A stretch of DNA of 64,000 nucleotides from Fen-330 sp050008465 (GTDB lineage Bacteria > Acidobacteriota > Terriglobia > Bryobacterales > Bryobacteraceae). Numbering within the stretch: the first letter of the stretch is position 1; the number at the start of each line of letters is the position of its first letter. Both the position numbers and the translations under genes were made by a program. Below the pieces are notes generated by a model. That model ran no database searches. It was not told the DNA's origin and saw only the letters and a program-made list of their open reading frames with translations. The stretch spans positions 39,325 through 103,324 of the forward strand of contig JBEKMO010000003.1 in assembly GCA_050008465.1 (NCBI GenBank). Reading direction: 5' to 3'. Shown here piece by piece: positions 53,439 through 62,350 of the stretch.

Positions 53439-55799
53439 ATGTGCGATTCCAGGTTGGTGGCGGTTCTTGCGTTGCTGGCAACCGGTGCGGCGGGGGAATC
53501 TAGAATCACGATTTCCTTCGACCCCGATTGGCGCTTTCTGAAGGCGGATGCGCCGGGCGCCGAGAGGCCGGAGTTCGATGACGGCGCGTGGCGCGCTTTG
53601 AACGTGCCGCACGACTGGAGCATCGAGGGTCCCTTCGACGAAAAGAATCCCACCGGCGGAGCGGGCGGGTTCCTTCCGGCCGGCGTGGGCTGGTACCGCA
53701 AGCATTTCGCGCTTCCCGCGGAGTGCGCCCGAAGCCGCGTCTTTGTCGACTTCGACGGCGTGATGGCCGCGAGCGACGTGTGGATCAATGGCGCGCACCT
53801 CGGGAAGCGGCCGTATGGCTACGTCAGCTTTCGCTACGAGTTGACGGGGCGTCTCAGCTTCGGCGGCCAGCGGCCCAACGTGCTTGCGGTTCGCGTTGAC
53901 AACTCCGGGCAGCCGGCGTCGCGCTGGTATGCCGGTGCGGGGATCTACCGCCACGTGCGCCTGGTGGTCACCGACCCCATCCATGTGGAGCAGTGGGGCA
54001 CATTCGTCACTGCCCCGAGGGTCTCGGCCGGACAAGCTGCTGTGCATGTCCAGAGCACTGTGGTGAACCAGTCCGATGCGACCGGCGAGGTCTTCTTGGA
54101 GATCGCCATCCTGGGTTCCGATGGCCGGCCGGTCCGGAGCGCCCGGACCAAGGCCCGGAGCATCCAAGCCGGAAAATCGGCTGACTTTGAACAGGACATC
54201 CTTGTGAAGGCCCCCCAACTCTGGGATCTGGCGCGCCCGGTTCTGTACCGCGCGCTCGTCAAGGTGCGTGCTGGCAGGACCACGCTCGACGAGGAGGCGA
54301 TCCCGTTTGGCATCCGCGAATTTCGCTTTGACGCCGCAACTGGCTTCTGGCTCAACGGCGGGAACATGAAGATCAAAGGGGTGTGCCTGCACCACGACGC
54401 CAGCGGATTGGGGGCCGCCGTCCCGCTGCGCGCCTGGGAGCGCCGCCTGGAGCGCCTCAAGCAGTTGGGCGTGAATGCGATCCGCACCGCGCACAACCCA
54501 GTCGCTCCGGAATTCCTGGATCTGTGCGACCACTTGGGATTCCTGGTCATGGACGAGATGTTCGACGCCTGGACCGTTCGCAAGAACCCCTACGACTACC
54601 ATCTCTATTTCAGCGAGTGGTCGCAGAGGGATACGCGCGACACGGTTCGCCGGGACCGCAACCACCCCAGCATCGTGGTCTACAGCGCCGGCAACGAGAT
54701 CCGCGACACGCCGAAAGCCGAGCTGGCCCGGGCGATCCTCATCTCCTTGCGCGACGTGTTCCACCAGAACGACCCCACGCGCCCGGTCTCCCAGGCGCTG
54801 TTCCGGCCCAACCAAAGCCACGACTACGACAACGGCCTGGCGGACTTGCTGGATGTCGTGGGCCAAAACTACCGGGAGAACGAAATCCTGGCCGCGCACG
54901 CCGCCAAACCCGAGCGCAAGATCCTGGGCACCGAGAACGGCCACGATCGCAAGGTCTGGCTGGCCCTGCGCGACAACCCGCCCTACGCCGGCCAGTTTCT
55001 TTGGAGCGGCATCGACTACCTGGGAGAATCGCGGCGCTGGCCGGTGGTCTCCGCCGGTTCCGGCCTCCTGGACCGCACGGGCACGCCGAAGCCTCTGGCG
55101 TTCGAGCGGCAGAGCTGGTGGTCCGATCAGCCGATGGTCTACATCACGCGCCGCGTGGCGCCCGCGCAAGCCGCCCCGACCGACCCCGGCTGGGAGCCCG
55201 GCGTCCGGCGCCAGGCTCAGACGCTATTCCACGATTGGACGCCCGGGGAGGCCTCCGCCCACGAGGAGAACGTAGAGGTCTACAGCAACTGCGAGCAGGT
55301 AGAACTGGTGCTCAACGGCAGATCCCTAGGCGCGCAGCCGCGCTCTCGCGAGGACGCCCCTCGCAACTGGCGCGTGCCGTTCGAGGCAGGCGTCATCAAA
55401 GCCATCGCCAAGAACAAGGGGCAGGTGGCCGCCACCCACGAACTCCGCAGCGCCGGGAAAGCCGCGAAGATCGTTCTGGCCGCGGATCGCATCAGGCTCA
55501 CGCCGGATTGGGACGATCTCTCTTACGTCACTGCGACGGTCGTCGATGAGAACGGCGTACTGGTCCCGAGCGCGGGTGATCCGATCCAGTTCAAGCTGGC
55601 GGGCCCCGGAGTCATCGCCGCCGTCGACAGCGCCGATAACGCGAGCCACGAGCCTTTCCAGGCCTCCGAGCGCCGCGCCTACCAGGGCCGGTGCTTCGCC
55701 ATCGTCAAAGCCACCGCCGCCGCGGGCCGGATCACGCTGGCGGCTTCGTCGCCCGGGTTGGTGCCTGCCGAGATCGCGATCGAGACCCTCAAACGCTGA
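53439..55799 (+). CDS. GH2 beta-galactosidase, secreted
   Basis: 786 residues, signal peptide MCDSRLVAVLALLATGAAG. Sugar-binding N domain (about 25-170, NVPHDWSIEGPFDEKNPTG and GVGWYRKHF), immunoglobulin-like middle (about 175-290), then the TIM barrel. Acid/base Glu420 is in SAGNEIRD and nucleophile Glu499 in LGTENGHDR. A DUF4982-like domain and an Ig-like C-terminus (about 590-786) follow, ending AEIAIETLKR. It acts on beta-linked galactose. Pairs with the GH35 gene directly upstream; its stop overlaps the next convergent gene by 11 bases. Confidence 0.93.
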   Translation: MCDSRLVAVLALLATGAAGESRITISFDPDWRFLKADAPGAERPEFDDGAWRALNVPHDWSIEGPFDEKNPTGGAGGFLPAGVGWYRKHFALPAECARSRVFVDFDGVMAASDVWINGAHLGKRPYGYVSFRYELTGRLSFGGQRPNVLAVRVDNSGQPASRWYAGAGIYRHVRLVVTDPIHVEQWGTFVTAPRVSAGQAAVHVQSTVVNQSDATGEVFLEIAILGSDGRPVRSARTKARSIQAGKSADFEQDILVKAPQLWDLARPVLYRALVKVRAGRTTLDEEAIPFGIREFRFDAATGFWLNGGNMKIKGVCLHHDASGLGAAVPLRAWERRLERLKQLGVNAIRTAHNPVAPEFLDLCDHLGFLVMDEMFDAWTVRKNPYDYHLYFSEWSQRDTRDTVRRDRNHPSIVVYSAGNEIRDTPKAELARAILISLRDVFHQNDPTRPVSQALFRPNQSHDYDNGLADLLDVVGQNYRENEILAAHAAKPERKILGTENGHDRKVWLALRDNPPYAGQFLWSGIDYLGESRRWPVVSAGSGLLDRTGTPKPLAFERQSWWSDQPMVYITRRVAPAQAAPTDPGWEPGVRRQAQTLFHDWTPGEASAHEENVEVYSNCEQVELVLNGRSLGAQPRSREDAPRNWRVPFEAGVIKAIAKNKGQVAATHELRSAGKAAKIVLAADRIRLTPDWDDLSYVTATVVDENGVLVPSAGDPIQFKLAGPGVIAAVDSADNASHEPFQASERRAYQGRCFAIVKATAAAGRITLAASSPGLVPAEIAIETLKR

Positions 55800-56592
55800 A
55801 GGCTACGCGCGCGAGCCAGGTCCGCAGGAGGGTGAAGAATTCGTCGCGCACGGCTTTTTCGAGCCACGGGTAGTGCCCACAGCGCTCCCATTCGTGATAC
55901 TCCAACTGCGGGATGTGAGGCTCGAGGCTGGCGCGGATCATCGGCCCCGGATGGGGATCGGCGGCGCCGTGGAGCATAAGCACCGGCGTCCGGATCGCCG
56001 AGAACGCGGCGGGATACACGCCTTGCTCCTGGAGCCGGACCATGTCCTGCCAGGTCTCGTGATGTCCGCGCGCGTCGCAGGCCTCGACCTCCTGATTGGT
56101 GGTGGCGAGCTCGTAGGAATACAGCGGCAGGATCAGGTCGCCCAACGCCCGGAAGCGCTCGTCGGGATCGGGGAACTCTTGCGACAGGCGATCCATGCGC
56201 TGCCGCAGACCGTCGTCCATGCGCTCCTCGATGGTGACCCGCAGCCGGGCGCGCGCCGCCGAGTCGAAGGTGCCGCAGCCGATAAGGACGAGGGGGCCAG
56301 CGGAGCCGGGGTGCTCCGCGGCATAAGCGAGTGCGAGCATGGCGCCCCAGGAGGAGCCCACCAGCGCCGGCCGCGCGCCCGTGCAATGCGTTTCGATGAC
56401 TTCGTGCAAGTCCGCGACATGGATGGAGACGGTGAGCGGTTCCGCGCCGCTCGCGCGCTGGAACGGCTCGAGGACGCGGAAGGAATCCGCGAGATCGCGC
56501 GCCACGGGCGCCATGTAGCCCGGGGCGCCCGGGCCGCCGTGCAGGAGCACAACCAGAGGTCCCGAAGCGCCGTAAGTGCGAAGGTGGATCAT
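55789..56592 (-). CDS. Alpha/beta hydrolase (proline iminopeptidase-like), cytoplasmic
   Basis: 267 residues from ATG at 56592, overlapping the stop of the upstream fusion gene (ATGA), hence coupled. VVLLHGGPGAPGYM is the HGGPG oxyanion motif of prolyl-iminopeptidase-type enzymes. Nucleophile Ser is in VGSSWGAMLALAYA, acid Asp in LHGAADPHPG and His in ERCGHYPWLEK. No signal peptide. Coupling with the GH28-CE8 fusion suggests action on pectin-derived products such as ester or lactone intermediates; inferred. Confidence 0.82.
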   Translation of the reverse strand: MIHLRTYGASGPLVVLLHGGPGAPGYMAPVARDLADSFRVLEPFQRASGAEPLTVSIHVADLHEVIETHCTGARPALVGSSWGAMLALAYAAEHPGSAGPLVLIGCGTFDSAARARLRVTIEERMDDGLRQRMDRLSQEFPDPDERFRALGDLILPLYSYELATTNQEVEACDARGHHETWQDMVRLQEQGVYPAAFSAIRTPVLMLHGAADPHPGPMIRASLEPHIPQLEYHEWERCGHYPWLEKAVRDEFFTLLRTWLARVAFSV

Positions 56593-58847
56593 TCTTGAAA
56601 GCGCGCGGCTTGCTCGGCGGTGAGTTGCTTCGTGTGGGTATCCCGTTGCCTGGGATCGCCGCCGGGTCCGGACGAGTTGTACTCGGCGTAAAACGCCGTC
56701 TCGATGGAGTGCGTCTCGCCCGGATGCCATTCCCGCCAGCCCGCGGGTTGAATGTGGGCGCCCATCTCGGTGTTCAGAAAGACGACGTTGGCATAAGGCC
56801 GCCAGGGACGCCCCAGCCACACGTTGCCGACCCCGGGTTCCGCGGTCAGTTTGCAGTGGTTGAAGACGAAAACACTGTCTTGTTCCGGAGAACGCCTGCC
56901 CTGTGCGGTGATGAAGCCGATCGAGTGGCTGGTGCTGTGGATCTCGCAGTTCTCGAAGAATGAGTTCCCGTCTCCGAAGATGAAGTCCACGTTGCCCTCG
57001 ATGTAGCAATCGGAAAAACGCTGCCGGCCCGGACCGTCGGTATAGAGCGTATCCTGGTTTCCCAGGATGCGAACGTTGCGGAAGACCGCGCGGTCGCCGG
57101 CGACCAGAAGCGCCAGGGCTTGCGAGCCTTGCGGTTCCTGCGGGTGGGTCGCGTTGAAGTCGTTGACGAAGGTCAGGTTCTCGGCGGTGAAGTTGTCCGC
57201 ACGCACCTCGACGGTGGCGGAGCGCAAGGTGCCTCCGGCAGTACCCGCGCTCTTGTTGAATACGATGACGGTTTTTCTCGCGTCGGAGTAAGGGCCGCGC
57301 AATCGGATGTTGGGCTTCGTGATGGTGAGCACTTCGCGATAGGTTCCGGGGGCCACCGAAATCACCGCGCCTTCCGGAGGCGCCACGTCAATCGCCCGCT
57401 GGATCGAGTAGTAGTCTCCGGTGCCGGAGGCAGCGACGTAGAAGGTCTTGTCCTCCGGAGGGTCCGTCACGGCAGCCGCCGGAGCGGCAGGGATTTCCGG
57501 AAACGGAACGAACCGGCCCTCGCAGCTCAACGGAGCGGTCGTACTTGCGCCGGCGTCGGTCACGGAGACGCCGTTTCCGCCGGGTACGAAGTTGCCGCGC
57601 CGGGGGCCGATCCTGACCTCTGCGTTTTCCGCGTGGACGTCGCCCGGCCGTAGTCCGTCCACGGTGACGTTGTCGAAGGTGACGCCCAGCTTGTGCTCCG
57701 CGTCCAGGCCCAGCAGCGTAGACCGTCCCGTAGTCACACTGCGCACATCCTTCAAGAGAATGTCCTTATAGATGGGGAGCCTGTCGCCGGCGAAGGTGGT
57801 GTACATGGTGGTCAGCACGATCGTGTGGACCACGTCCCGCATACACACGTTCTCATAGACGACGTCCTGAACCAGTCCGCCGCGGCTGCGGTCGGACTTG
57901 ATCCGGAGCCCGTTGTCGGCCCCCTCGATGGTCAGATCGGTGACCCGTACGGCGCTCACGCCGCCGCTGGTGCCGCTGCCGATCGACATGCCGTGACCGG
58001 AATAAAAGTGATTGTGAGCGATGGTCATGTGGGTGGCAAGACCGGCGCCGCCCGACTTGATGGCGACGTTGTCGTCTCCCGTCGCGATGTAGCAGTGCGT
58101 GATGGTGACGTTGGTGGAAGAGGAGGGGTCGATGCCATCGGTGTTGCGCGCCGTCTTCGGCGTTTGGATCTTGACGCCCCACGCGGTGAACCCGTCGGTC
58201 CGCTCCACGCCGACGTGGAAGTTCGGCGAGTTGCGCAGGGTGATGCGATGCAGCGTGAAGTTGTCCGACTGCCGCACCTCCAGCATCCGCGGGCAGGCCT
58301 GTTGCTGGTCCAGCACCTTGGCGGTGTGCGCGAGGTCCCACCAGGTCGCGTCCTGGCCCAGCAACTTGGCGCCGCCGCGCCCGTCAATGGCGCCGTCGCC
58401 CATGATGCCGCTCCCCGGCGCGCGATCGGCCAGCAGGAGCGGCTTGCACCCGCGTCCCCGCTGGCCCACGACGCCGCAGCTTCCGGGCGCGACGTCGTAG
58501 TCGCGCGGATTGCGCGAGCCGAACAGCGCCGCTCCAGCGTCAATCAGAAGCGTGACCCCGGGCTTGAGCAGGAGCGGCCCGGCCAGGAAGATGTTGTTGG
58601 CGCCGGCCGGCTTCAACTCGACCGCCTTGCCCGGCTGGCAACCGTCAATGGCGCCCTGCAGGCGCGCCGTGTCGAGCATGGTTTCGCTGGATTCGGGCAG
58701 AGCGCCGTTCGGGGCGGAGAGACGCGCTTCCAGCGTCGTGCAGACCGCGGGAAAGCGCGGCTCGGTGACCGTGCGCCGGTCCTGCGCGTCGAGCGCCGGG
58801 ATCGCGACCAGGACTGCGGCGTTCAACAGATGGGGAAAGACTCTCAT
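56589..58847 (-). CDS. GH28 polygalacturonase - CE8 pectin methylesterase fusion, secreted
   Basis: 752 residues from ATG at 58847 behind AGGTG; signal MRVFPHLLNAAVLVAIPALDA. Residues 30-440 form a GH28 helix with NTDGID (about 238), GDDNVAIK (about 258), GHGMSIGS (about 285) and RIKS (about 315). A Pro/Ala linker (PEIPAAPAAAVTDPPEDK, about 448-465) leads to a CE8 pectinesterase (about 468-752) with GTGDYYSIQRAID, GSQALALLVAGD, GNQDTLYTDG, YIEGNVDFIFGDG and WLGRPWRPYANVV, i.e. the Gln, Asp, Asp and Arg of the active site. One polypeptide can demethylate and cut homogalacturonan. The GH28 half is a paralogue of the gene at 38747-40105. Confidence 0.9.
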   Translation of the reverse strand: MRVFPHLLNAAVLVAIPALDAQDRRTVTEPRFPAVCTTLEARLSAPNGALPESSETMLDTARLQGAIDGCQPGKAVELKPAGANNIFLAGPLLLKPGVTLLIDAGAALFGSRNPRDYDVAPGSCGVVGQRGRGCKPLLLADRAPGSGIMGDGAIDGRGGAKLLGQDATWWDLAHTAKVLDQQQACPRMLEVRQSDNFTLHRITLRNSPNFHVGVERTDGFTAWGVKIQTPKTARNTDGIDPSSSTNVTITHCYIATGDDNVAIKSGGAGLATHMTIAHNHFYSGHGMSIGSGTSGGVSAVRVTDLTIEGADNGLRIKSDRSRGGLVQDVVYENVCMRDVVHTIVLTTMYTTFAGDRLPIYKDILLKDVRSVTTGRSTLLGLDAEHKLGVTFDNVTVDGLRPGDVHAENAEVRIGPRRGNFVPGGNGVSVTDAGASTTAPLSCEGRFVPFPEIPAAPAAAVTDPPEDKTFYVAASGTGDYYSIQRAIDVAPPEGAVISVAPGTYREVLTITKPNIRLRGPYSDARKTVIVFNKSAGTAGGTLRSATVEVRADNFTAENLTFVNDFNATHPQEPQGSQALALLVAGDRAVFRNVRILGNQDTLYTDGPGRQRFSDCYIEGNVDFIFGDGNSFFENCEIHSTSHSIGFITAQGRRSPEQDSVFVFNHCKLTAEPGVGNVWLGRPWRPYANVVFLNTEMGAHIQPAGWREWHPGETHSIETAFYAEYNSSGPGGDPRQRDTHTKQLTAEQAARFQE

Positions 58848-58931
58848 GGTCGTTGCACCTGGAACCCACGATAACAGAGTTGGCCGCGCACGCTCCGCGC
58901 GGGCCGGTCCGGCATCTTTTAACATTGACTT

Positions 58932-59468
58932 ATGGGCGATTTCGGAAAGGTCATCGATACCCACACGATCCGCTTCGAGCGGCTGCTCCCCGGCCCGATC
59001 GAGCGCGTGTGGGAATACCTGACAAAGCCCGACTGCTTGGCCACGTGGCTGGCCGCGGGCGACCTGGATCTTCGTGTGGGTGGCGAGGTCGAGTTGCGCT
59101 TCGACGTCCAGGAGGTCCCGGCGCGCGCGAAAGCGGGCGCCATCATCCGGGGCGTGGTGACCCGGTGCGAGCAGCCTCGGATGCTGGCCTATACCTGGGT
59201 GGATGCATCGCCGGGCAAGCCGGCCGCCGGGAACCCGGGCTTCGACTCGGTCGTCATCTTTGAATTGGAGCCGCGCGGAGAGGGCGTGCTGCTCGTGCTT
59301 ACGCATCGCCGCCTGCCCAGCGCTCTCAAGCCGAACTTCGGGGCCGGCTGGCACACGCACCTGGGCATCCTGCTGGCGCGCCTGCGCGGGGAGGAGCCGG
59401 AGCCGTTCCTGCCGGTCTACCAACGCCTGCTGGCGAGGTACTCGCAGGAGAGCACGAAGCCGGAGTGA
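58932..59468 (+). CDS. SRPBCC/AHSA1-type START-like domain protein
   Basis: 178 residues, ATG at 58932. LLPGPIERVWEYLTKPDCLATWLAAGDLDLR is the START/Bet-v1 N-terminal helix-grip pattern: RVWEYLTKPDCLATWL then RVGGEVELRF, and GVLLVLTHRRLP with the C-terminal helix GAGWHTHLGILLARLRGEE. AHSA1 proteins of this size often bind small hydrophobic ligands or support Hsp90-like or toxin-regulator functions (usually beside an ArsR gene, absent here). It converges with the cNMP-DUF1003 gene, four bases between stops. Confidence 0.82.
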   Translation: MGDFGKVIDTHTIRFERLLPGPIERVWEYLTKPDCLATWLAAGDLDLRVGGEVELRFDVQEVPARAKAGAIIRGVVTRCEQPRMLAYTWVDASPGKPAAGNPGFDSVVIFELEPRGEGVLLVLTHRRLPSALKPNFGAGWHTHLGILLARLRGEEPEPFLPVYQRLLARYSQESTKPE

Positions 59469-59472
59469 GCGA

Positions 59473-60306
59473 TCAATTCAATTTCTCCCGGAGCAGGTCT
59501 TCCACATCGCCAACTTTGTCCGCCAGCAGACTCATCCTGCGCGCCAGGCCTTGAATCTCGGATTCCGAGCGCCGGTTGACCTCGTAATCCAACTCGCCGC
59601 GCAGCCGATCCTTGGTGTCCTGCCGGTTCTGGCTCATCATGATGACCGGCGCCTGGATGGCGGCAAGCATCGACAGGAAGAGGTTGAGCAGGATGAAGGG
59701 ATACGGATCCCACGCCGACCGGTGCATAGCCACATTGATGGATATGTAGACGGCCAGCAGCACCGCAAACAGGCCGATGAACGCCCAGGACCCTCCGAAA
59801 CGGGCCACGGCATCCGCAGTCCGCTCGCCGATGGTCGCTTGCTCCTCGATCACCTTGTTGGGGTGGCGGGAGGAGCGGACCCGAACCAATTGCTGGGAGG
59901 CGTGAAATTGGCGGCCCAGCACCGCCAACAAATCCATTCCCGCGTGCGGCTTCTGTCGCAGCAGGATGGCGATGTCGTCGCGGTCGACTTCGACGCAGAC
60001 GGTCTCCTGGAGAGCCAGGGCGCTGGTTTGATGAGGCGTCTGGTCGAGCATGGAGGCGAAGCCGAAGAATTCGCCAGGCGCCGGATGGTCGACCACCACT
60101 TCCTGTTGATCCTCGTCGACGGTCGTAACTTGAACCTCCCCGGACACCAGGACGTACGCCCGTTCCCCCGGGTCGCCCATTCTGTAAATGCGCTGGCGCG
60201 GAGTAAACCGCTTCAGTTCGACCTGCCCGGCGAGAACCGCGGTCTCCTCGTCATCCAGCAGAGCAAACAGTGGAACGTTCTTCAGCACGTCTGGGTTGCA
60301 CGCCAT
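59473..60306 (-). CDS. cNMP-binding domain fused to DUF1003 membrane protein
   Basis: 277 residues, ATG at 60306 with GAGGTGA. Residues 1-125 are a cyclic-nucleotide-binding domain (FTPRQRIYRMGDPGERAYVL, VSGEVQVTTVDED, PGEFFGFASML). It lacks a DNA-binding domain. Residues 135-277 are a DUF1003 unit: two helices (AFIGLFAVLLAVYISINVA and PFILLNLFLSMLAAIQAPVIM), the RSAWDPYPFI loop, and a C-terminal coiled coil (RRMSLLADKVGDVEDLLREK). The combination suggests an inner-membrane protein gated by cAMP or c-di-nucleotide; the output is unknown. Confidence 0.85.
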   Translation of the reverse strand: MACNPDVLKNVPLFALLDDEETAVLAGQVELKRFTPRQRIYRMGDPGERAYVLVSGEVQVTTVDEDQQEVVVDHPAPGEFFGFASMLDQTPHQTSALALQETVCVEVDRDDIAILLRQKPHAGMDLLAVLGRQFHASQQLVRVRSSRHPNKVIEEQATIGERTADAVARFGGSWAFIGLFAVLLAVYISINVAMHRSAWDPYPFILLNLFLSMLAAIQAPVIMMSQNRQDTKDRLRGELDYEVNRRSESEIQGLARRMSLLADKVGDVEDLLREKLN

Positions 60307-60467
60307 GTTTCACCTCGGTCCGGAGAAGTGGATCGCTCCCGATCCAACAACAGGATTTCACAGGTGTGGGAACGCCGGCAATACGGTGGTCCGTTGTGCG
60401 CGGACCTTTTGCTCAGCGCTCCCGCGCACACTGAGACCGCGGGGCTGTGGCTGGCCGCAAGTCCGGC

Positions 60468-61349
60468 TCAGAGGCTGAGCGAAGTCCGATCGGCCAGGGG
60501 CATTCTATCGACAAGGCTCAATACGATTGAGAATGCCTCTTCGAATTCGACGAAGGCGTTGCGTGTCGTCTCCCTCAGCTCGTTGTACCCGTCGAAAGCA
60601 CGGCTCCGAATCTCTTCCTGGTGAAAGGCCGCGCGCGACACGGGGACGTCGCGGGCCCTGGCCTTCTCCAGAAGGAATTCCGCCGTAAGGTTGAGGTCGA
60701 GGTCCGGATTCTCCTGCACCGCAACACAGATGTCGAGCACGTCCTGCGGTCGGCGCCGGTTTCGCAGGGGTTGCTGGAGCAGTTCGCGGAGTTTCTCCGC
60801 CACGATATCCTCGAGCTGGCAGACTTGCAGGAGGTTCGAGCTTGCGATGTTAACCTCCACGGTCCCGCAGATCGGCTCGTTGAGACTCACGTCCAGGGGC
60901 ACCGTCACCCTTGAGCTCTTGTTCTGCTGGATGAGTTGTCGGTTGCGCCGGTCCTCCGGGAGGGCGTACCCGATCGTGCCCTCGAATGTGATGAAGCTCC
61001 GGTCGGGACCCGGAGGCTGTTGCTCCATTCTTTGGACGCGGTACAAGACGGCCGTACTCCTGGAAACCCGCTCGAGACTCGGTGTCAAGAAGGTCCTGAG
61101 CCGTTCCGCGGTGAGCGTCGAATCCCGGGACGAGAAATCAAGGTCCCTGGTGCTGCGGTTCGGCTGCCAGACAAAATCCAGGGCGTTGCCGCCCTTGAAT
61201 GCCAGCACCTGGCTGAGGGTGCGCGAGTCGGCAACCGCCTGAAGTACGCCGTATTGAGCGAATCGGAACTTGGCTTCCGCAACTCTCATCCCATTCGAGG
61301 CAGCCCACTCCCCGATGCCGCGCAGCGACGTGGGATAGGTGAGTTTCAC
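60468..61349 (-). CDS. AbiEii/AbiGii-type nucleotidyltransferase toxin
   Basis: 293 residues from ATG at 61349. Core motifs: FKGGNALDFVW (residues 51-61, GG-x-AL motif I), STRDLDFSS (66-74, DxD metal pair Asp69/Asp71), and QLEDIVAEKLRELLQQP (motif near 180) with RRRPQDVLDICV. This is the type IV/type II-like AbiE toxin, a GTP- or tRNA-directed nucleotidyltransferase that halts growth, giving phage abortive infection. Coupled by ATGA to the antitoxin gene. A downstream gap of 160 bases follows. Confidence 0.87.
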   Translation of the reverse strand: MKLTYPTSLRGIGEWAASNGMRVAEAKFRFAQYGVLQAVADSRTLSQVLAFKGGNALDFVWQPNRSTRDLDFSSRDSTLTAERLRTFLTPSLERVSRSTAVLYRVQRMEQQPPGPDRSFITFEGTIGYALPEDRRNRQLIQQNKSSRVTVPLDVSLNEPICGTVEVNIASSNLLQVCQLEDIVAEKLRELLQQPLRNRRRPQDVLDICVAVQENPDLDLNLTAEFLLEKARARDVPVSRAAFHQEEIRSRAFDGYNELRETTRNAFVEFEEAFSIVLSLVDRMPLADRTSLSL

Positions 61350-62275
61350 GTCCGGGCCTCGCGCAGAACGTCAATCGGCGCGTTGATCGAGAGTTGCCAG
61401 CGCTCGCTGAATTGTGACGAGAACTCCGCCCCTCCATTCAGCTTGCTCGACCCGCCGCGCCGGGCCTGCGTAACCCATACATCGAGCGCAGGATGCCAGA
61501 GTCCGAGTTCTTCCATCAGGAAGCCAGCGCGTTGGCGCAGTATCCCCACCCCCAACCGATCCACGTACCTCACCAACGCGTTCAGATCGATCAGGTCCCG
61601 GTATCCGGCCCAGGCGCCGAGGACATTGGCAAAGCCGCCGGACCAATCCGGTTGCAGCAGACCGTCCAGAAGAGTTCGCTCGGGAGTTGTGACGCGTACC
61701 GGATAGCCGTGGTAATCGGATGCGCACGTCCCGAAAATCCGTTTGCCGACGAGCCGGTGCCAGTGAATCTTCCGACCGAAAATGGAATCAGCGACCCGCC
61801 CGCGAACCATCGCGATGCCTTCCCAGTCTTCCGGCCTGGTACCCACTGGCAAGAATCCACGGGAGCCATTGTCCGGTGTGGACACGTGGATGTCCTTGCT
61901 CAGTTGTTCTGTCATCTGGTGGAAGGTGAGAGCGGAGATGTGGCTCAGGGCGGCATAGGGATGAAGCTCCATCAGCACCTCTTCCTCTTCCACAGCTCCG
62001 GTCCGGGCGTAGGGTGCATTGACCCGATAAAGGAACGGGAAGCCCTCCAGGGGCACCAACTCGCTTGTCTTGCTGAGCCGGTTCAGAATAAGCCGGATCT
62101 CGAGTACATCGCGCGGTGGAGTCTTCCAGCGGCGGTCGTCGAGCGGAGTCTCCCTCGATGCTCGCCGCAGCAAAAGGACCGCACGCCACTCCGACAGCAC
62201 ACGCCGGTTCTCGGCAGCGAGCCGCTCTTGAAGTGCGTCGGCGATGGACGTTTTGCGCCCTGGCAATGTATTCAC
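61346..62275 (-). CDS. AbiEi-family antitoxin/transcriptional autoregulator
   Basis: 309 residues from GTG at 62275. N-terminal winged-helix-like part (TSIADALQERLAAENRRVLS, residues 10-30) and a larger C-terminal AbiEi domain (LSHISALTFHQMTEQ, VRVTTPERTLLDGLLQPDWSGG, near 105-230; the TPERTLLDxL box is characteristic). It neutralises the AbiEii toxin and represses the operon by binding its promoter. It is the first gene; a perfect palindrome lies four bases ahead of the start. Confidence 0.87.
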   Translation of the reverse strand: MNTLPGRKTSIADALQERLAAENRRVLSEWRAVLLLRRASRETPLDDRRWKTPPRDVLEIRLILNRLSKTSELVPLEGFPFLYRVNAPYARTGAVEEEEVLMELHPYAALSHISALTFHQMTEQLSKDIHVSTPDNGSRGFLPVGTRPEDWEGIAMVRGRVADSIFGRKIHWHRLVGKRIFGTCASDYHGYPVRVTTPERTLLDGLLQPDWSGGFANVLGAWAGYRDLIDLNALVRYVDRLGVGILRQRAGFLMEELGLWHPALDVWVTQARRGGSSKLNGGAEFSSQFSERWQLSINAPIDVLREART

Positions 62276-62278
62276 CTA

Positions 62279-62317
62279 ATACTAGTGCTGTCGTCCTAAG
62301 GACGACAGCACTAGTAT
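62279..62317. promoter_or_regulatory. AbiE operator: perfect 18-bp inverted repeat
   Basis: Arms 62279-62296 and 62300-62317 (ATACTAGTGCTGTCGTCC and its complement) flank only TAA. It overlaps the -10 box of the AbiE promoter and reaches to four bases from the GTG, so a bound dimer would block initiation; likely the AbiEi autoregulation site. Confidence 0.75.
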
Positions 62318-62341
62318 ATAGTAATTTTCATACGATGTCAA
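62313..62341 (-). promoter_or_regulatory. AbiE operon sigma70-type promoter
   Basis: On the minus strand TTGACA (62336-62341) and TATACT (62313-62318) are separated by exactly 17 bases. It begins ten bases beyond the stop of the helicase gene. Both hexamers are near-consensus, so expression should be strong when not repressed. Confidence 0.8.
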
Positions 62342-62350
62342 TCCCCCCGC

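Noticed and set aside
55789..55799. Fused GH2-hydrolase transcript
   Set aside because: The two genes are convergent and overlap only at their stops; no common frame.
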